64,000 nt of DNA from Alloalcanivorax gelatiniphagus (GCF_005938655.1 NZ_VCQT01000022.1:1-64000); one strand, 5' to 3'; positions 42,845-53,978 are shown, counted from the first letter of the stretch. The notes: generated by a model not told the origin, from the sequence alone. Numbers and translations: made by a program.

Positions 42845-44671
42845 TCAAGCGTTAGCAGCCATTTTTCTAAAAATTTCGTTACGACTACACAGATCTTCAA
42901 AGCTGCCCTCATCAATCAAGTGCCCCTTCGAAAACAAAAATATAGAATCACATTTTTTCACAGTCGCCAGCCTATGGGCGATGATGATTATCGTTTTTTT
43001 CCCAGAGAAATCATGTATTGCCTCCATTATTTTTTTTTCAGTTATTCCATCGAGGGCGCTAGTTGCTTCATCCAAGACTAGAATTTCAGCCTCCTCATAA
43101 AGTGCCCTTGCAATTCCGATTCTCTGACGCTGGCCACCTGATAGTTGAACACCTCGCTCACCAACTCTTGCAAACAACCCATCCGGTAATTCTTTCAAAA
43201 ATGAATCTAAATGCGCCAGAGATGCCGCTTTTCTAAGCTTATCCATGTTTATTTCATTTTCTGGCACACCGTACGCAATATTCTCTGCTATTGAATTGTC
43301 TGAAAGAAAAATTGATTGGGGCACAAATCCGATCGTGTTTTGCCATGACCTGATGTTGTCTCTGCACAACTCTCTTCCATCAATGGTCACCTTCCCATTA
43401 TCGGGCTGAAGTAAGCCTAGCAAAATGTCTACCGCCGTCGACTTCCCCGATCCGGACTCCCCTACCAGACCTATGACCTTTTTTATGGGTATAGTTAAAC
43501 AAACATCATTTAAAGCTCTTGAAGATTTTCCTGGATATGAATAAGTTACATTTTCAAATTTTATTTCGTTTCCTGCATGCCAGAACCCAGCATCCTCCGA
43601 ATCATAACTTCTAATACCCCCATCCTTTTTCAAGGATTCTTTTGTTTCATTTAAACTATTAGATAGGTCATCTCTAATTTCCTCAAAAGCAACAAGACTC
43701 CCTCTTATTTGTGAAACGCTTGCATAAACCTGTTGAAAAGCAGGCAATAATTTCATCCCGGCCAATGCGAATACTGACAATATAGGCAACACATCTTGTA
43801 TTCCGCCTTCTTTCGATGACAACAAGAAAAGAGTCAAAAATATAATCGTACCAAAAGCCACCAGCTCCATGATGTAACGTGGTGTTTGGGTCATCACTTG
43901 GTTTCTACCTTGGGCAACCGCGACCCGCTTACAAGCTTCATCAAATTTATTAACAAAGAGGGCTTGCCGACCAAGAAGAATGACATCCTTAATTCCACCA
44001 AAGCCATCACCCATCATTTTAAATCTCTGTTTTTGGGCGCTCGTCACTTGCTTTCCATTTCTGACTATTCGTGCACGAATGAATTTAAATATCAATAGAT
44101 ATGCGAATGAAAATATTCCTATTCCTATAACCGCAACTACTGGATCATACAAAACCAAAGCAACAGACATGAGCACCACTAACGTCAATCTAGCATTCAT
44201 CTGCATAAAAGGGTTTATAACACCATTAGTCAGTCGGGCAGTTTCCTGAGCGATCTTATTTGTTAGTTGGCTAGAACTGCCGCTTGCATGAAATAGCCAA
44301 TTTTGATACATATAATGTCGATACAAACGCGAACTTATTTCTGCCCCGACTCTCGATCCATACATTGACAACCGCCAAATTGTTATCATCGAAATACTCG
44401 CGGCTAGAGTGAGCATGGCCAGTACTGCAACCCCCAACCAAAATAAAAACGATCTTGGTTGCTCTATTCCCGATAATGAATATAAGCCCGCTACTAATCC
44501 GTCTCCATTTAGGACGCTGGGATCTGCGACTAGCGACATAAATGGAGCGATTGCCACAACACTTGTAAGCTCTGCAAATGCCATTATAACAACGAGTATC
44601 TGGAGCCGTAATAGTCTTTTCTTTTGCCCAACATCGAGTAGCTGATACAGGTCTTTTAGCTGTTTAAGCAT
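42845..44671 (-). CDS. ABC-type lipid-linked oligosaccharide flippase (PglK/MsbA-like)
   Basis: 608 residues, one half-transporter: six membrane helices in residues 20-320, then an ATPase domain with GESGSGKST (about 404), LSGGQRQR (about 509), ILVLDEATSALD (about 527-538) and the H-loop IIAHRL. PglK-like proteins flip undecaprenyl-diphosphate oligosaccharides. Together with Wzx at 12 kb this gives the locus two alternative flippases. It lies 56 bases left of wbpP and is AT-rich. Confidence 0.85.
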   Translation of the reverse strand: MLKQLKDLYQLLDVGQKKRLLRLQILVVIMAFAELTSVVAIAPFMSLVADPSVLNGDGLVAGLYSLSGIEQPRSFLFWLGVAVLAMLTLAASISMITIWRLSMYGSRVGAEISSRLYRHYMYQNWLFHASGSSSQLTNKIAQETARLTNGVINPFMQMNARLTLVVLMSVALVLYDPVVAVIGIGIFSFAYLLIFKFIRARIVRNGKQVTSAQKQRFKMMGDGFGGIKDVILLGRQALFVNKFDEACKRVAVAQGRNQVMTQTPRYIMELVAFGTIIFLTLFLLSSKEGGIQDVLPILSVFALAGMKLLPAFQQVYASVSQIRGSLVAFEEIRDDLSNSLNETKESLKKDGGIRSYDSEDAGFWHAGNEIKFENVTYSYPGKSSRALNDVCLTIPIKKVIGLVGESGSGKSTAVDILLGLLQPDNGKVTIDGRELCRDNIRSWQNTIGFVPQSIFLSDNSIAENIAYGVPENEINMDKLRKAASLAHLDSFLKELPDGLFARVGERGVQLSGGQRQRIGIARALYEEAEILVLDEATSALDGITEKKIMEAIHDFSGKKTIIIIAHRLATVKKCDSIFLFSKGHLIDEGSFEDLCSRNEIFRKMAANA

Positions 44672-44726
44672 ATTTTACTCTTTCAAATTTATTGCAACTT
44701 GCCATCAACTATTTATACATTCGAGC

Positions 44727-45779
44727 CTAAATACAGTTTCGAGGCCGCCGTTCTTCATTCTTTCCAAATTCCATGTACCAATAAACAGACTTATTGATGC
44801 CTTCATCAATTCGAAATTGGGGCTCGTAACCTAAAAGTAGTTTGGCTTTCTCAATATCAGCTTGGGAATGACGAACATCCGCAGCACGAAAGTCCATATA
44901 TTTTGGGAAGGTATCAATTTCAATGCCGCAGTCTTCCAATGCACGTTTCAAAGCATTGAACAGGTTGTTGAGAGTGGTTCTGTCACCCACTGCCACGTTG
45001 TAAACCTGGTTCTTGGCTTCTTTCCGAGCAGTGGCAGCGAGAAGATTGACCTGCACGACGTTTTCGATGAAGCAAAAATCCCGGCTGGTTTCACCGTCGC
45101 CGTTGATGAATACCTCATCCCCTTTAATCATCGCCGCCGTCCATTTGGGAATCACCGCCGCGTAGGCGCCGTTGGGGTCCTGGCGCGGCCCGAACACGTT
45201 GAAATAGCGCAGGCCGATGGTCTTGAAGCCGTAGGTACGGGCGAAGACGCCGGCGTACAGCTCATTGACGTACTTGGTCACCGCGTAGGGCGAGAGCGGG
45301 TTACCGATCTTGTCTTCCACCTTGGGCAGGTCCGGGTGGTCGCCGTAGGTGGAGCTGGAGGCGGCGTAGGTGAAGCTGCCCACCTCCTCGTCCTTGGCCG
45401 CCACCAGCATGTTCAGGAAGCCATCGATATTGGCTTGGTTGGTGGCGATAGGGTCGGCGATGGATCGCGGCACCGAGCCCAGGGCGGCCTGGTGCAGCAC
45501 GTGGTCGGTGCCGCGTACCGCCAGGCGGCAGGTGTCCAGGTCACGGATATCCCCATCGATAAAGCTGAAGCGCTGCCAGGCGTCCTCGCCCACGTTTTCC
45601 CGCACCTCATCCAGGTTGTGCTGGTGGCCGGTGGCGAAGTTGTCCAGGCCGACCACGGTCTGGCCCAGGCCCAGCAGCGTCTCCAACAGGTTGGAGCCGA
45701 TAAAACCGGCCACGCCGGTGATCAGCCAGGTTTTGGGGTTGGCTTGGAGGTCGGTTTTGACTTGTTCGTATTTGCTCAT
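44727..45779 (-). CDS. wbpP: UDP-GlcNAc C4-epimerase, WbpP family
   Basis: 350 residues. SDR fold with GVAGFIGSN (22-30), [22 protein letters not shown] and the catalytic SSSTYGD with Y-x3-K in SPYAVTKYV. From memory of WbpP of P. aeruginosa O6 the similarity runs the whole length. It interconverts UDP-GlcNAc and UDP-GalNAc (and possibly the uronic acids). It lies 83 bases from wbpO, in the canonical order dehydrogenase then epimerase. Confidence 0.92.
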   Translation of the reverse strand: MSKYEQVKTDLQANPKTWLITGVAGFIGSNLLETLLGLGQTVVGLDNFATGHQHNLDEVRENVGEDAWQRFSFIDGDIRDLDTCRLAVRGTDHVLHQAALGSVPRSIADPIATNQANIDGFLNMLVAAKDEEVGSFTYAASSSTYGDHPDLPKVEDKIGNPLSPYAVTKYVNELYAGVFARTYGFKTIGLRYFNVFGPRQDPNGAYAAVIPKWTAAMIKGDEVFINGDGETSRDFCFIENVVQVNLLAATARKEAKNQVYNVAVGDRTTLNNLFNALKRALEDCGIEIDTFPKYMDFRAADVRHSQADIEKAKLLLGYEPQFRIDEGINKSVYWYMEFGKNEERRPRNCI

Positions 45780-45813
45780 ACGGGGATTAGGGCTCCGTTG
45801 AGGGAGGGTATTT

Positions 45814-45835
45814 TCGCGGTTGAAACCGCTCCTAC
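45814..45835. repeat. REP-like element between wbpO and wbpP
   Basis: CGCGGTTGAAACCGCTCCTA is a hairpin-forming half of the REP family seen at 57.6 and 60.6 kb (GCGGYTGAAACCGC). It sits in the 83-base wbpO-wbpP gap and is followed by a short AT-poor segment. Confidence 0.6.
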
Positions 45836-45861
45836 ATGAGGGAGGGGTAAGAGCGGAGGAG

Positions 45862-47130
45862 TTAGAGGCGGAGATCCACCGCTTCCTTGGGCAGGATGTA
45901 CTTCAGGTCGTAGAGCACATGGTCGTCGCGGCCCAGGCGGCGGATAGCCTCGGCGCCCATGTCCTTGAACTGGTGGTGGCCCACGGCCAGCACGATGCCG
46001 TCGTAGTCCCCGTCCCGGGGGGCCTCGATGGGCTGGATGCCGTATTCGTGGTGGGCCTCGTCCGGGTTGATCCAGGGGTCGTACACGTCCACCCGCACAT
46101 TGTATTCCGCCAATTCGTTGACCACGTCCACCACCCGGGTGTTGCGCAGGTCCGGGCAGTTTTCCTTGAAGGTAAGACCCATTACCAGTACCCGGGCGCC
46201 GTTCACCTGGATGCAGCGGGCCAGCAGCGCTTTGACCAGCTGGCTGGCCACGTAGCGGCCCATGCCGTCGTTGATGCGCCGGCCGGAGAGGATCACCTGG
46301 GGGTGGTAGCCGATGGCCTCGGCCTTGTGGGTCAGGTAGTAGGGGTCCACGCCGATGCAGTGGCCGCCCACCAGGCCGGGCCGGAACGGCAGGAAGTTCC
46401 ACTTGGTGCCGGCGGCTTCCAGCACTTCCTGGGTGTCGATGTCCAGGCGGTTGAAGATCATCGACAGCTCATTGATCAGGGCGATGTTCAGGTCGCGCTG
46501 GGTGTTCTCGATCACCTTGGCCGCTTCCGCCACCTTGATGGACGAGGCTTTGTGGGTGCCGGCGGTGACGATGGAGGCGTACAGGTCGTTGACAGTGTCC
46601 GCCACTTCCGGGGTGGAGCCGGCGGTCACCTTCTTGATGGTGGTGACCCGGTGTTCCTTGTCGCCCGGGTTGATGCGCTCCGGGCTGTAGCCGGCGAAGA
46701 AGTCCTGGTTGAAGGTCAGGCCGGAGACCCGCTCCAGCACCGGCACGCAGTCTTCCTCGGTGGCGCCGGGGTAGACGGTGGACTCGTAGACCACGATGTC
46801 GCCTTTCTTGAGCGTCTTGCCGATGGTCTCGGAGGCGCGGATCAGCGGCGTCAGATCCGGGCGGCGGTGCCCGTCGATGGGGGTGGGCACGGTGACGATG
46901 TAGACGTTGCAGTCCTTGAGGTCGTCGGTATCGGCGCTGAAGGTCAGGCCGCCGGCTTCCGCCAGTTCTTCATCGGACACTTCCAGGGTGCTGTCGTGGC
47001 CGTCCTGCAGGGCGCGAATGCGCCGGGCGTTGATGTCGAACCCCACCACCGGGCGGTGTTTACCGAATTCCACGGCCAGGGGCAGGCCGACGTAGCCGAG
47101 GCCGACCACGGCCAGTTTGAGGTTGTCCAT
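45862..47130 (-). CDS. wbpO: UDP-HexNAc 6-dehydrogenase, WbpO/TviB family
   Basis: 422 residues. [12 protein letters not shown] (8-19) is the NAD site; catalytic Cys in [11 protein letters not shown] (about 257); [16 protein letters not shown] in the C-terminal domain separates WbpO/TviB from UDP-glucose dehydrogenases. It oxidises UDP-GalNAc and/or UDP-GlcNAc at C6. No separate WbpA gene is seen, so this enzyme may feed both the GalNAcA branch and WbpB/E/D. It lies 16 bases left of wzc. Confidence 0.9.
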   Translation of the reverse strand: MDNLKLAVVGLGYVGLPLAVEFGKHRPVVGFDINARRIRALQDGHDSTLEVSDEELAEAGGLTFSADTDDLKDCNVYIVTVPTPIDGHRRPDLTPLIRASETIGKTLKKGDIVVYESTVYPGATEEDCVPVLERVSGLTFNQDFFAGYSPERINPGDKEHRVTTIKKVTAGSTPEVADTVNDLYASIVTAGTHKASSIKVAEAAKVIENTQRDLNIALINELSMIFNRLDIDTQEVLEAAGTKWNFLPFRPGLVGGHCIGVDPYYLTHKAEAIGYHPQVILSGRRINDGMGRYVASQLVKALLARCIQVNGARVLVMGLTFKENCPDLRNTRVVDVVNELAEYNVRVDVYDPWINPDEAHHEYGIQPIEAPRDGDYDGIVLAVGHHQFKDMGAEAIRRLGRDDHVLYDLKYILPKEAVDLRL

Positions 47131-47146
47131 GTGGGCTTCCTTGAGG

Positions 47147-49357
47147 TTAATCCTTGCTGTCGTACTTGTAGGCGTAGTAGCCGTATTCGTTGGAGGCGCG
47201 GCGTTCGATGCAGTTGAGGATCACGCCTTTGATTTCCACTTTGTTCTGGTCGAAGCGGTTGATGGATACATCCACTTCCTTTACCGAGTTCTGGCCGAAG
47301 CGGGCCACCAGCAGGCTGGTGCCGGCCAGCTGGCCGATAATGGAGGCATCGGTCACCGCCAGCACCGGCGGGGTGTCCACCAGCACCAGGTCGTAGCGTT
47401 GCGACAGCTCTTCCATCAGTTGCTGGAAGCGCGGGTGCATCAGCAGCTCGGAGGGGTTGGGCGGCACCTGGCCCCGGGGCAGGAAGTCCAGGTTGTCGAT
47501 GTCGGTGCCCGCCATCACCGCGTCCAGGTCGGCCTGGCCGGACAGGATCGTGGACAGCCCCTGCTGGCCGTTGAGGCCGAAGTAGCGGTGCAGATGGCCC
47601 TTGCGCATGTCCGCGTCCACCACCGCCACCTTCTGGCCCACCTGGGCCAGTACCGTGGCCAGGTTGGCGGTGATAAAGGACTTGCCCACTTCCGGGCTGG
47701 GGCCGGAGATCATCAGCACCTTGTTGCTGGCTTCCATGGTGGCGAAGTGCAGGCTGGTGCGCAGACTGCGCAGGGCCTCCACCGCCAGGTCGCCGGGGTC
47801 GTTCACCGCCAGCAGCGGCGCGGGCTCGCCATGGGCGCGGCGTTTGCGGCGGCGCAGCATGTCGGCCACCCGGTCGCGGCGGGCCTGCTCCTCGGAGAGC
47901 GGTACGGCGGCGTACACCGGGATGCCCAGTTCCTCCAGCTCATCCGGGGATTCGATGCCCCGGCGCAGCAGGCCGGCGGCCAGCACCACGGCGGCGGTGA
48001 GCAAAAAGCCCAGGCCGGTGCACAGCGCCAGAATCAGGCGCTTCTTGGGCGCCACCGCGCCGGGGTAGACCACGGCGTCGTCGATAATGCGCACATTGCC
48101 CACGGTGCTGGCCTTGAGAATACGCAGCTCCTGGGCCCGGTTAAGCAGGCTCACATAGAGCTGCTGGTCCACTTCCACGTCGCGCATCAGGCGCAGGATT
48201 TCCTGCTGGGTCTCCGGCAGATCGCCGATCTGATCGTTGAGCCGTGCCTTCTGGGCTTCCAGGGAGCGGCGCTGTTCCAGCAGGGTACGGTAGGCCGGGT
48301 GTTCCTTGGTGTAGCGGGCGGCCACCTCGCTTTCCTTGATCTTCAGGTCGTTGAGCTTGGCGTCCATGTCCACCAGCCGGCCGAGCAGGGACTGGGTCTC
48401 CATGTCGATGTCCACGGAGTCGCTGTTAGACCGGTAGGCGTTCAGCTTTTCCTCGGCCTCGTTGAGGGTGTCGCGCACCTCGGGAAGCTGCTCGTTGAGA
48501 AACTCCAGGCTGTTTTCCGCTTCCGCCGCCTGACGCTTCACGTTCTGCATCAGGTAGGCTTCGCTGATGGCATCGAGAATGGCGCGGGCGCGGGCCGGGT
48601 CCGGGCCGGTGAGGCTGATATTGAGCATGCCGGTGTCGCGGCCCTGCTCTTCCACGGTCAGGCTGCCACGGATGCTATTGACGGCGGACAGCATGGACAG
48701 GCGGGTCAGGTTGAAGGTCTCGCCGGCGGGCTCCCAGGTGGACAGGCGCAGCACCACCTGGCCGTCCTCGCCGGTGAGCGGCTGGTCGGCGGGGCTGCTG
48801 GCGATCAGCCGGTCGCCCAGGTACAGGGCCGGCTGGCCGCCGTCACCGGGGCGCAGCTCGAAGGTGCGGCCCCGGTAGGCCTCCGGCACCTGGAATTCCG
48901 CCACCACCACGGTGGCGTCGCCGTCGCGCACGCTGGCGGGCACCGCCCGGCCGGCGTCGTCCACCACGCCCGGGGCGAACTGGAATCGGCCAATCAGCGG
49001 CAGGGGCTGGGGGGCGATGCGGGTGTCCAGGCGCAGCTGGTCCACCACCTCGCCCAGCACCATGCGCGAGCGCAGGATGGCGATTTCCGCCGCGGTGGAC
49101 GATTCCGCGCCGCCCAGGGCCCGGTCCAGCTGGTCCAGGCCGAGCATGCCGCCCTGCTTCTTTTCGATCTGCAGCAGGCCCTCCGCCTTGTAGATGGGCA
49201 CTGCCATCTGCACATAGACCAGCCCCAGCACGAAGGCCAGCAGCGCCGCCCCCAGGATCAGCCAGCGGCCATCCACCAGCAGCGCCCACAGGCGCTGCAG
49301 ATCGATGTCGTCGTCCGTGGTGGCCGGGCGTCCCCGAGAAGCGTGCTGGTCGGTCAT
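47147..49357 (-). CDS. wzc: Wzc-type polysaccharide co-polymerase and tyrosine autokinase
   Basis: 736 residues. An N-terminal Wzz domain with a membrane helix ([20 protein letters not shown], near 28-48), a periplasmic coiled coil (about 260-370) and a second helix near 425 ([19 protein letters not shown]). The BY-kinase domain has [11 protein letters not shown] (about 548), VVDADMRKG and [13 protein letters not shown]. The tail EYGYYAYKY carries the autophosphorylated tyrosine cluster. It controls chain length and export and is dephosphorylated by Wzb. Confidence 0.92.
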   Translation of the reverse strand: MTDQHASRGRPATTDDDIDLQRLWALLVDGRWLILGAALLAFVLGLVYVQMAVPIYKAEGLLQIEKKQGGMLGLDQLDRALGGAESSTAAEIAILRSRMVLGEVVDQLRLDTRIAPQPLPLIGRFQFAPGVVDDAGRAVPASVRDGDATVVVAEFQVPEAYRGRTFELRPGDGGQPALYLGDRLIASSPADQPLTGEDGQVVLRLSTWEPAGETFNLTRLSMLSAVNSIRGSLTVEEQGRDTGMLNISLTGPDPARARAILDAISEAYLMQNVKRQAAEAENSLEFLNEQLPEVRDTLNEAEEKLNAYRSNSDSVDIDMETQSLLGRLVDMDAKLNDLKIKESEVAARYTKEHPAYRTLLEQRRSLEAQKARLNDQIGDLPETQQEILRLMRDVEVDQQLYVSLLNRAQELRILKASTVGNVRIIDDAVVYPGAVAPKKRLILALCTGLGFLLTAAVVLAAGLLRRGIESPDELEELGIPVYAAVPLSEEQARRDRVADMLRRRKRRAHGEPAPLLAVNDPGDLAVEALRSLRTSLHFATMEASNKVLMISGPSPEVGKSFITANLATVLAQVGQKVAVVDADMRKGHLHRYFGLNGQQGLSTILSGQADLDAVMAGTDIDNLDFLPRGQVPPNPSELLMHPRFQQLMEELSQRYDLVLVDTPPVLAVTDASIIGQLAGTSLLVARFGQNSVKEVDVSINRFDQNKVEIKGVILNCIERRASNEYGYYAYKYDSKD

Positions 49358-49375
49358 TCCTGCGTTTTCCTTTTT

Positions 49376-49807
49376 CTAGAGTTTGGCGGCCCAGGCGGCC
49401 ACCGCGTCGCGGATCATGGGATGGATGCGTTCGTGGACTTCCCGGGACTGGCGGAACGGGTCGGGAATGTCGCGGCCGCCGGTCCAGTGGGTCAGCAGCA
49501 TGGTCTTGCCACTGGCCTCCGGAAAGCGCTGGATGATGCGCTCGCGCTGGCGGCCTTCCATCACCAGGATCAGGTCCGCCAGGCGGCACAGTTCGCCGGT
49601 GAGTTTGCGCGCCCGGTGCTGGTCGCCGCCCTGCATGCCGTGGGCCTCGGCCACCGCCAGGGCGGTGGCGTCCATGCCGTGGCCTTCCAGGCCCACCAGG
49701 CCGGCGGAGGTGACCTCCACCCCGGGCTTGTGCGCGGCCAGCAGGCCAGCGGCGGTGGGGCTGCGACAGATATTGCCGTCGCAGACCACCAGCACATGCT
49801 TAAACAA
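49376..49807 (-). CDS. wzb: Low-molecular-weight protein tyrosine phosphatase Wzb
   Basis: 143 residues. The P-loop VCDGNICRS (8-16) supplies nucleophile C9 and R15 (C-x5-R), and DIPDPFRQS is the general-acid loop (D-P-F). The length is standard. It removes phosphate from Wzc tyrosines. Order wza-wzb-wzc is conserved; the gene ends 18 bases from wzc. Confidence 0.92.
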   Translation of the reverse strand: MFKHVLVVCDGNICRSPTAAGLLAAHKPGVEVTSAGLVGLEGHGMDATALAVAEAHGMQGGDQHRARKLTGELCRLADLILVMEGRQRERIIQRFPEASGKTMLLTHWTGGRDIPDPFRQSREVHERIHPMIRDAVAAWAAKL

Positions 49808-50932
49808 TCAATTATCCCTCAGCTCGTCTTCGGCCTGACTCCCGAGATAAAGAGCGCTTGCCGTCGGCACAAGCAAACTGAGCACCCGGTTCCAGCGGGC
49901 CAGCGGCGCGGCGGTGACGTAGACGATGTCGCGGGACTGCAGGGTGAAACTGTCCGCCAGCACCAGGGCGGCGGCGTCCTTGGCGTTAAGCTGGTAGACG
50001 TCGATGCCGTGGTCGGCGCCGGCCGGCGCCTTGCGGAACACGAACACCCCGGAGGCGTCGGAGGAGCGCGGGTCCAGGCCGCCCTTTTCGGACAGGGCCT
50101 CGGCCAGGGTCATGCCGTTGCGGCCCATGGGCAGGCTGGAGGGGCGCATCACCTCGCCGAGCACGAACACCTTGTTCTCTTCCGCGCGGGCCACGTTGAT
50201 CACGTCACCGGGCTGCAGCAGGATGTTCTGCGCCGCGTTGCCGTCCTGGTAGATGTTGCGCAGGGACAGGCTGTAGTCGCGACCGTCCCGGGTCAGCAGC
50301 ACGTTGGACCAATCGGCGGTTTCGCTGATGCCGCCGGCGGCGCTGATGGCGTCCACCAGGCGCAGGGGAATATTGGTGATCGGGTAGGTACCGGGCTGGC
50401 CCACGGAGCCGGTGACGTAGACCTTCTTGCTGCGGAAGGCGGCCACGGTCACGTCCACCTGGGGGTTCTCGATGTACTGGCCCAGGCGTCGGGTGATCAT
50501 GGCGCGGATTTCGTTCACGTTCAGGCCGGCCACCTCCACGGTGCCCACATAGGGGTAGAAGATGGTGCCGTCGTTGTGCACCCAGTTGCCGGATTCCGTG
50601 GAGCTGCGCTGGGAGCCGGCGGGGATGGTCAGCTCCGGGTGGTCCCAGACGGTGACGTTGAGCACGTCGCCGGGGCCCACTTCGTAGTCGTAGTCCTCGG
50701 ACACCGATTCCAGCCCTTCCGGGGTGCCGATGGCGGTGTCGGTTTTGGGGTCATTGAGGATGGCGGTGCTGATCTGGTGCACGCGGATGATGTCCGGCAG
50801 CGCCTCGGCGTCGGCGCCGTCGTCCTCGGCGAACCAGCCGGGGGACTCGGAATGGTGGGACCCGGGCACCACCGTGCAGCCGCCCAACAAAAGCACCGGC
50901 AGCGCGGCGGAGAGTAACCGTAATGCGTTCAT
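49808..50932 (-). CDS. wza: Wza-type outer-membrane polysaccharide export lipoprotein
   Basis: 374 residues from the ATG at 50932. The lipobox LLGGC (about 15-19) precedes a soluble barrel with the PES domain (YEVGPGDVLNVTVWDHPELT, near 105) and two SLBB domains (VYVTGSVGQPGTYPIT, VFVLGEVMRPSSLPM). It is the outer-membrane channel for the capsule. Upstream ATG at 51046 would remove the signal peptide from the N-terminus and is rejected. Confidence 0.92.
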   Translation of the reverse strand: MNALRLLSAALPVLLLGGCTVVPGSHHSESPGWFAEDDGADAEALPDIIRVHQISTAILNDPKTDTAIGTPEGLESVSEDYDYEVGPGDVLNVTVWDHPELTIPAGSQRSSTESGNWVHNDGTIFYPYVGTVEVAGLNVNEIRAMITRRLGQYIENPQVDVTVAAFRSKKVYVTGSVGQPGTYPITNIPLRLVDAISAAGGISETADWSNVLLTRDGRDYSLSLRNIYQDGNAAQNILLQPGDVINVARAEENKVFVLGEVMRPSSLPMGRNGMTLAEALSEKGGLDPRSSDASGVFVFRKAPAGADHGIDVYQLNAKDAAALVLADSFTLQSRDIVYVTAAPLARWNRVLSLLVPTASALYLGSQAEDELRDN

Positions 50933-50963
50933 GTTCCCTGAATCACTCCGTTCGTTGTCTTTT

Positions 50964-52478
50964 TTACCAGGCGAAGCTGCGTTGCCATTGGGCCATGGCG
51001 GTGACCCGCTCGCGTTCGCCGTCGAAGGTGTCGATGGGGTCGTCACTGGCGGCCAGGGCCCAGGTCATGCGTCCGCCCAGCAGGCCATGCTCCAGGCGCA
51101 GCTCGGCGACCACCACGTCCTGTTCGTCCACCGCCTGCAGGATCTCGGCGCCGCCCTCCGCGACCACCGCCCGTTTGCCGCCGCCGGCGTTGAGGGTGGC
51201 GTTGGTGAGCGCGGCGGTGGCCACCCAGCCGTTGCGGAAGAACTGCTGCAGCCCCAGCGTCAGGGTGCGGGCGTCCCCTTCGAAGGTGGTGGCCAGATTA
51301 CGGCCGTAATAGCGGAAGCCGCTTTGATAGGTGCTGTGCTCGTAGGCGGTGTTGTAGCGGGCGTCGCTGAAGGTGCGGCCGGCCACGGTGTCCGAGGCTT
51401 CCAGGAAGAACCGCTGGTGGCCCTCGCCCAGGCCGGTGAGCAGGTCCAGGCCCGCCAGGGTGGAGAACTTGGACGGCAGGCCGCCGGCCTCGTCCTCGCC
51501 CATGGCCTGGCCGTACAGGCCGGTGGGCACGCCGAACACCGGGAAGCTGGCGCGGAAATCGAGACCGGCCACCTGGTTGCTGGGGTCGTCTTCCTCGGCG
51601 AAGCCGGTGCTCTGGCCGTTGTCCTTGCCGATCAGCGCGTCCTTGAATGAATCCAGGCCGTCCGGGCGCCCTTCCCCACCCCACTGGAACAGCCGGGTCA
51701 GGCCGATCTGCAGAAAATTCGCCGGGCGGAAGGTGAAGCGGCCGCCGATCAGTTTGGCGTCGGGTACCGCCCGGTCCTGCTCCAGCTGGCCGGCGAAGCC
51801 CTGGAAGTCCCAGGGGCCGATCCAGGACAGCCAGCGGGAGCGCGGCGCGTAGGGGGTTTGCCGGCCGAACCACAGGCCGGTGACCGGGCGGGCGTTGTTG
51901 GACAGCGCCAGGGAGCTGTGCCAGCCCGGGCCCCACCAGCGGTCGATGGCACCGGCGCCGAGCTGCCAGTTGCCGAAGCGGCCGGCCACGTAGCTGCCGT
52001 CCAGGCGGGCTTCCCGGTCTTCCCGGTCGTTGTCCACGTATTGGGCGCGCACCCGGGCGGCGAAGCGGCGGCCGGTGACGCTCACCGCGGCGGAGGCGTC
52101 GGCCTCGCCCCGGGGCTGGTCGCCGTAGTGGCGGAACAGGGGTTCGTCGTTGGCGCCGCCGACGGTGAGCGTGGCGGTGCGGCCGGCGGTCTTGGCGCGG
52201 TCCAGGCGGGCGCGCAGCCAGGCGGCGTGTTCGGTGGCCTGGCAGGCGTCGCTGGCGCCGTTGAGGCCGTGGGCCACCGCCGACCAGTTGAGCGGCCAGG
52301 TCAGGGTCAGGCCGTCGAAACAGCCCTGGGCGGACAGCGCTTCAATATGGTGGCGGGCCTGCAGGTCACCGGTTTCCACCCAGGGGGCGGTCCAGGAGGC
52401 GGCGCCCGCGGCGCCGCTCAGGCCCATCCCCAAAATCAGGGCAAAGGCCCCCTTACATCTGTTGCCCGGGTTCACCAC
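50964..52478 (-). CDS. wzi: Wzi-type capsule assembly outer-membrane protein
   Basis: 504 residues, 18-strand beta-barrel family with a signal peptide (GAFALILGMGLSGAAGA). Characteristic barrel segments: DRWWGPGWHSSLALSNNARP and TPYAPRSRWLSWIGPWDFQGF. It lacks the usual ATG; GTG at 52478 is chosen, behind AGGAACGCGCTT. Any longer start would run into ugd (52549). Wzi anchors capsule at the cell surface; its presence says that part of the polymer is a capsule rather than only lipid-linked O-antigen. Confidence 0.85.
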   Translation of the reverse strand: MVNPGNRCKGAFALILGMGLSGAAGAASWTAPWVETGDLQARHHIEALSAQGCFDGLTLTWPLNWSAVAHGLNGASDACQATEHAAWLRARLDRAKTAGRTATLTVGGANDEPLFRHYGDQPRGEADASAAVSVTGRRFAARVRAQYVDNDREDREARLDGSYVAGRFGNWQLGAGAIDRWWGPGWHSSLALSNNARPVTGLWFGRQTPYAPRSRWLSWIGPWDFQGFAGQLEQDRAVPDAKLIGGRFTFRPANFLQIGLTRLFQWGGEGRPDGLDSFKDALIGKDNGQSTGFAEEDDPSNQVAGLDFRASFPVFGVPTGLYGQAMGEDEAGGLPSKFSTLAGLDLLTGLGEGHQRFFLEASDTVAGRTFSDARYNTAYEHSTYQSGFRYYGRNLATTFEGDARTLTLGLQQFFRNGWVATAALTNATLNAGGGKRAVVAEGGAEILQAVDEQDVVVAELRLEHGLLGGRMTWALAASDDPIDTFDGERERVTAMAQWQRSFAW

Positions 52479-52548
52479 AAGCGCGTTCCTGCTACCAGAT
52501 CGTTTAGGTTCTGTCGTAGATATCCGAAAAAGGCATTCTACATGCCGG

Positions 52549-53895
52549 CTACTGAATTGCGACACGTACCGACTCGCCGCGCCCCACCGCGTAATAGAGC
52601 AATCCGGCCTGACGCACGGCGGCCGGCTCATACAGATTGCGACCATCCACCACTATCGGCAGGGCCAGGGTTTTCTTGATGGTGGCAAAATCGGCCACCC
52701 GGAATTCCTTCCACTCGGTGCAGATCACCAGGGCATCGGCCCCTTCCAGAGCCTGATAGCGCTGGTCCACCAGTGTCAGGTCCTGCCGCTCGCCGTACAG
52801 CCGGCGGCATTCCTCGGCGGCCTCCGGGTCGTAGGCGCGCACCCGGCCGCCGGCGCTCCATACGGCTTCCATCAGCGCACGGCTGGGAGCTTCACGCATA
52901 TCGTCGGTGCTGGGTTTGAACGCCAGTCCCCAGACCGCCACGGTGCGGCCGGCCAGGTCGCCGTCGAAGGCCGCCGCCAGCTTGTCGAACAGGGTTCTTT
53001 TCTGTTGCTCATTGACCGCTTCCACCGCGCTCAGAATGCGGGCCTGGTAGCCCACCTCCCGGGCGGTTCGCTCCAGAGCCTTGACGTCCTTTGGGAAGCA
53101 GGACCCGCCGTAACCACAGCCTGGATAAATAAATTGGTAGCCGATGCGCGGGTCGGAGCCGATGCCCAGGCGGACCTGTTCGATGTCGGCCCCCAGCCGT
53201 TCGGCCAGATTGGCCATTTCGTTCATAAAGCTGATCTTGGTGGCAAGCATGGCGTTGGCGGCGTACTTGGTCAGTTCCGCGGATCGAGCGTCCATGAACA
53301 CCAGCTTGTCGTGATTACGGCTATAGGGCGCGTAGCATTCGCGCATCAGCTCACGAACCCGATTGGAGTCGGTACCCACCACGATGCGCGCACCACGGGT
53401 AAAGTCCTCGATGGCGGCGCCTTCTTTGAGGAACTCCGGATTGGAACACACGTCGTAGTCAATCCGAGCGCCTCTCGCCACCAGGGCCTCGGCGAGCGCG
53501 CCGTGCACCCGGTCTGCGGTGCCCACCGGCACGGTGGATTTGTTGACCACCAGTTTGTAGTCGTCCATGTGCCGGCCAATGGTGGCGGCCACCTCCAACA
53601 CGTAGCGCATATCGGCGGAACCGTCTTCGTCCGGCGGTGTGCCCACGGCGATGAACTGCAGGGCGCCGAAGGCCACGCCAGCAGCGGCGTCATTGGTGAA
53701 GGACAGGCGGCCCTCAGCCCGGTTGTGGACCACCAACGGCGCGAGGCCCGGCTCATAAATGGGCACCTCGCCACGGTTCAGGGCGTCCACTTTGGCGGGG
53801 TCCACATCCACGCAGAGCACCTCATGCCCGGCGTCCGCCAGGCAGGCACCGGTGACCAACCCCACATAACCGGTGCCAAAAATCGTGATTCGCAT
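52549..53895 (-). CDS. ugd: UDP-glucose 6-dehydrogenase
   Basis: 448 residues. [24 protein letters not shown] is the NAD site; catalytic Cys in [10 protein letters not shown] (about 264); [11 protein letters not shown]-type [18 protein letters not shown] in the C-terminal domain. It makes UDP-glucuronic acid for the polymer. It is the first gene of the long leftward operon, 72 bases downstream of the ops site. Confidence 0.93.
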   Translation of the reverse strand: MRITIFGTGYVGLVTGACLADAGHEVLCVDVDPAKVDALNRGEVPIYEPGLAPLVVHNRAEGRLSFTNDAAAGVAFGALQFIAVGTPPDEDGSADMRYVLEVAATIGRHMDDYKLVVNKSTVPVGTADRVHGALAEALVARGARIDYDVCSNPEFLKEGAAIEDFTRGARIVVGTDSNRVRELMRECYAPYSRNHDKLVFMDARSAELTKYAANAMLATKISFMNEMANLAERLGADIEQVRLGIGSDPRIGYQFIYPGCGYGGSCFPKDVKALERTAREVGYQARILSAVEAVNEQQKRTLFDKLAAAFDGDLAGRTVAVWGLAFKPSTDDMREAPSRALMEAVWSAGGRVRAYDPEAAEECRRLYGERQDLTLVDQRYQALEGADALVICTEWKEFRVADFATIKKTLALPIVVDGRNLYEPAAVRQAGLLYYAVGRGESVRVAIQ

Positions 53896-53966
53896 CCCTT
53901 GGCCTTTCCAAATAAACAGTCGAATGTCGTGCCGGCGGAAGCATACAGGGCATCGGCCGCTCCGGG

Positions 53967-53978
53967 CACGCTACCGCC
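53967..53978 (-). promoter_or_regulatory. ops element (RfaH recruitment site)
   Basis: On the minus strand GGCGGTAGCGTG matches the ops consensus of E. coli RfaH-controlled operons exactly. It lies in the leader of ugd, the first gene of the operon, 72 bases before its ATG, and 76 bases past the rfaH stop. RfaH joins paused RNA polymerase here and suppresses Rho termination. Confidence 0.88.

Noticed and set aside
47117-50917. A very long plus-strand open frame (about 1266 codons) antisense to wzc-wzb-wza
   Set aside because: Its translation is rich in H, Q, V, G without domains; it is the mirror of high-GC codon usage of real genes on the other strand.
52479-52646. N-terminal extension of wzi to 52646
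   Set aside because: It overlaps ugd and has no signal peptide; the GTG at 52478 has a ribosome site and is directly followed by the signal sequence.
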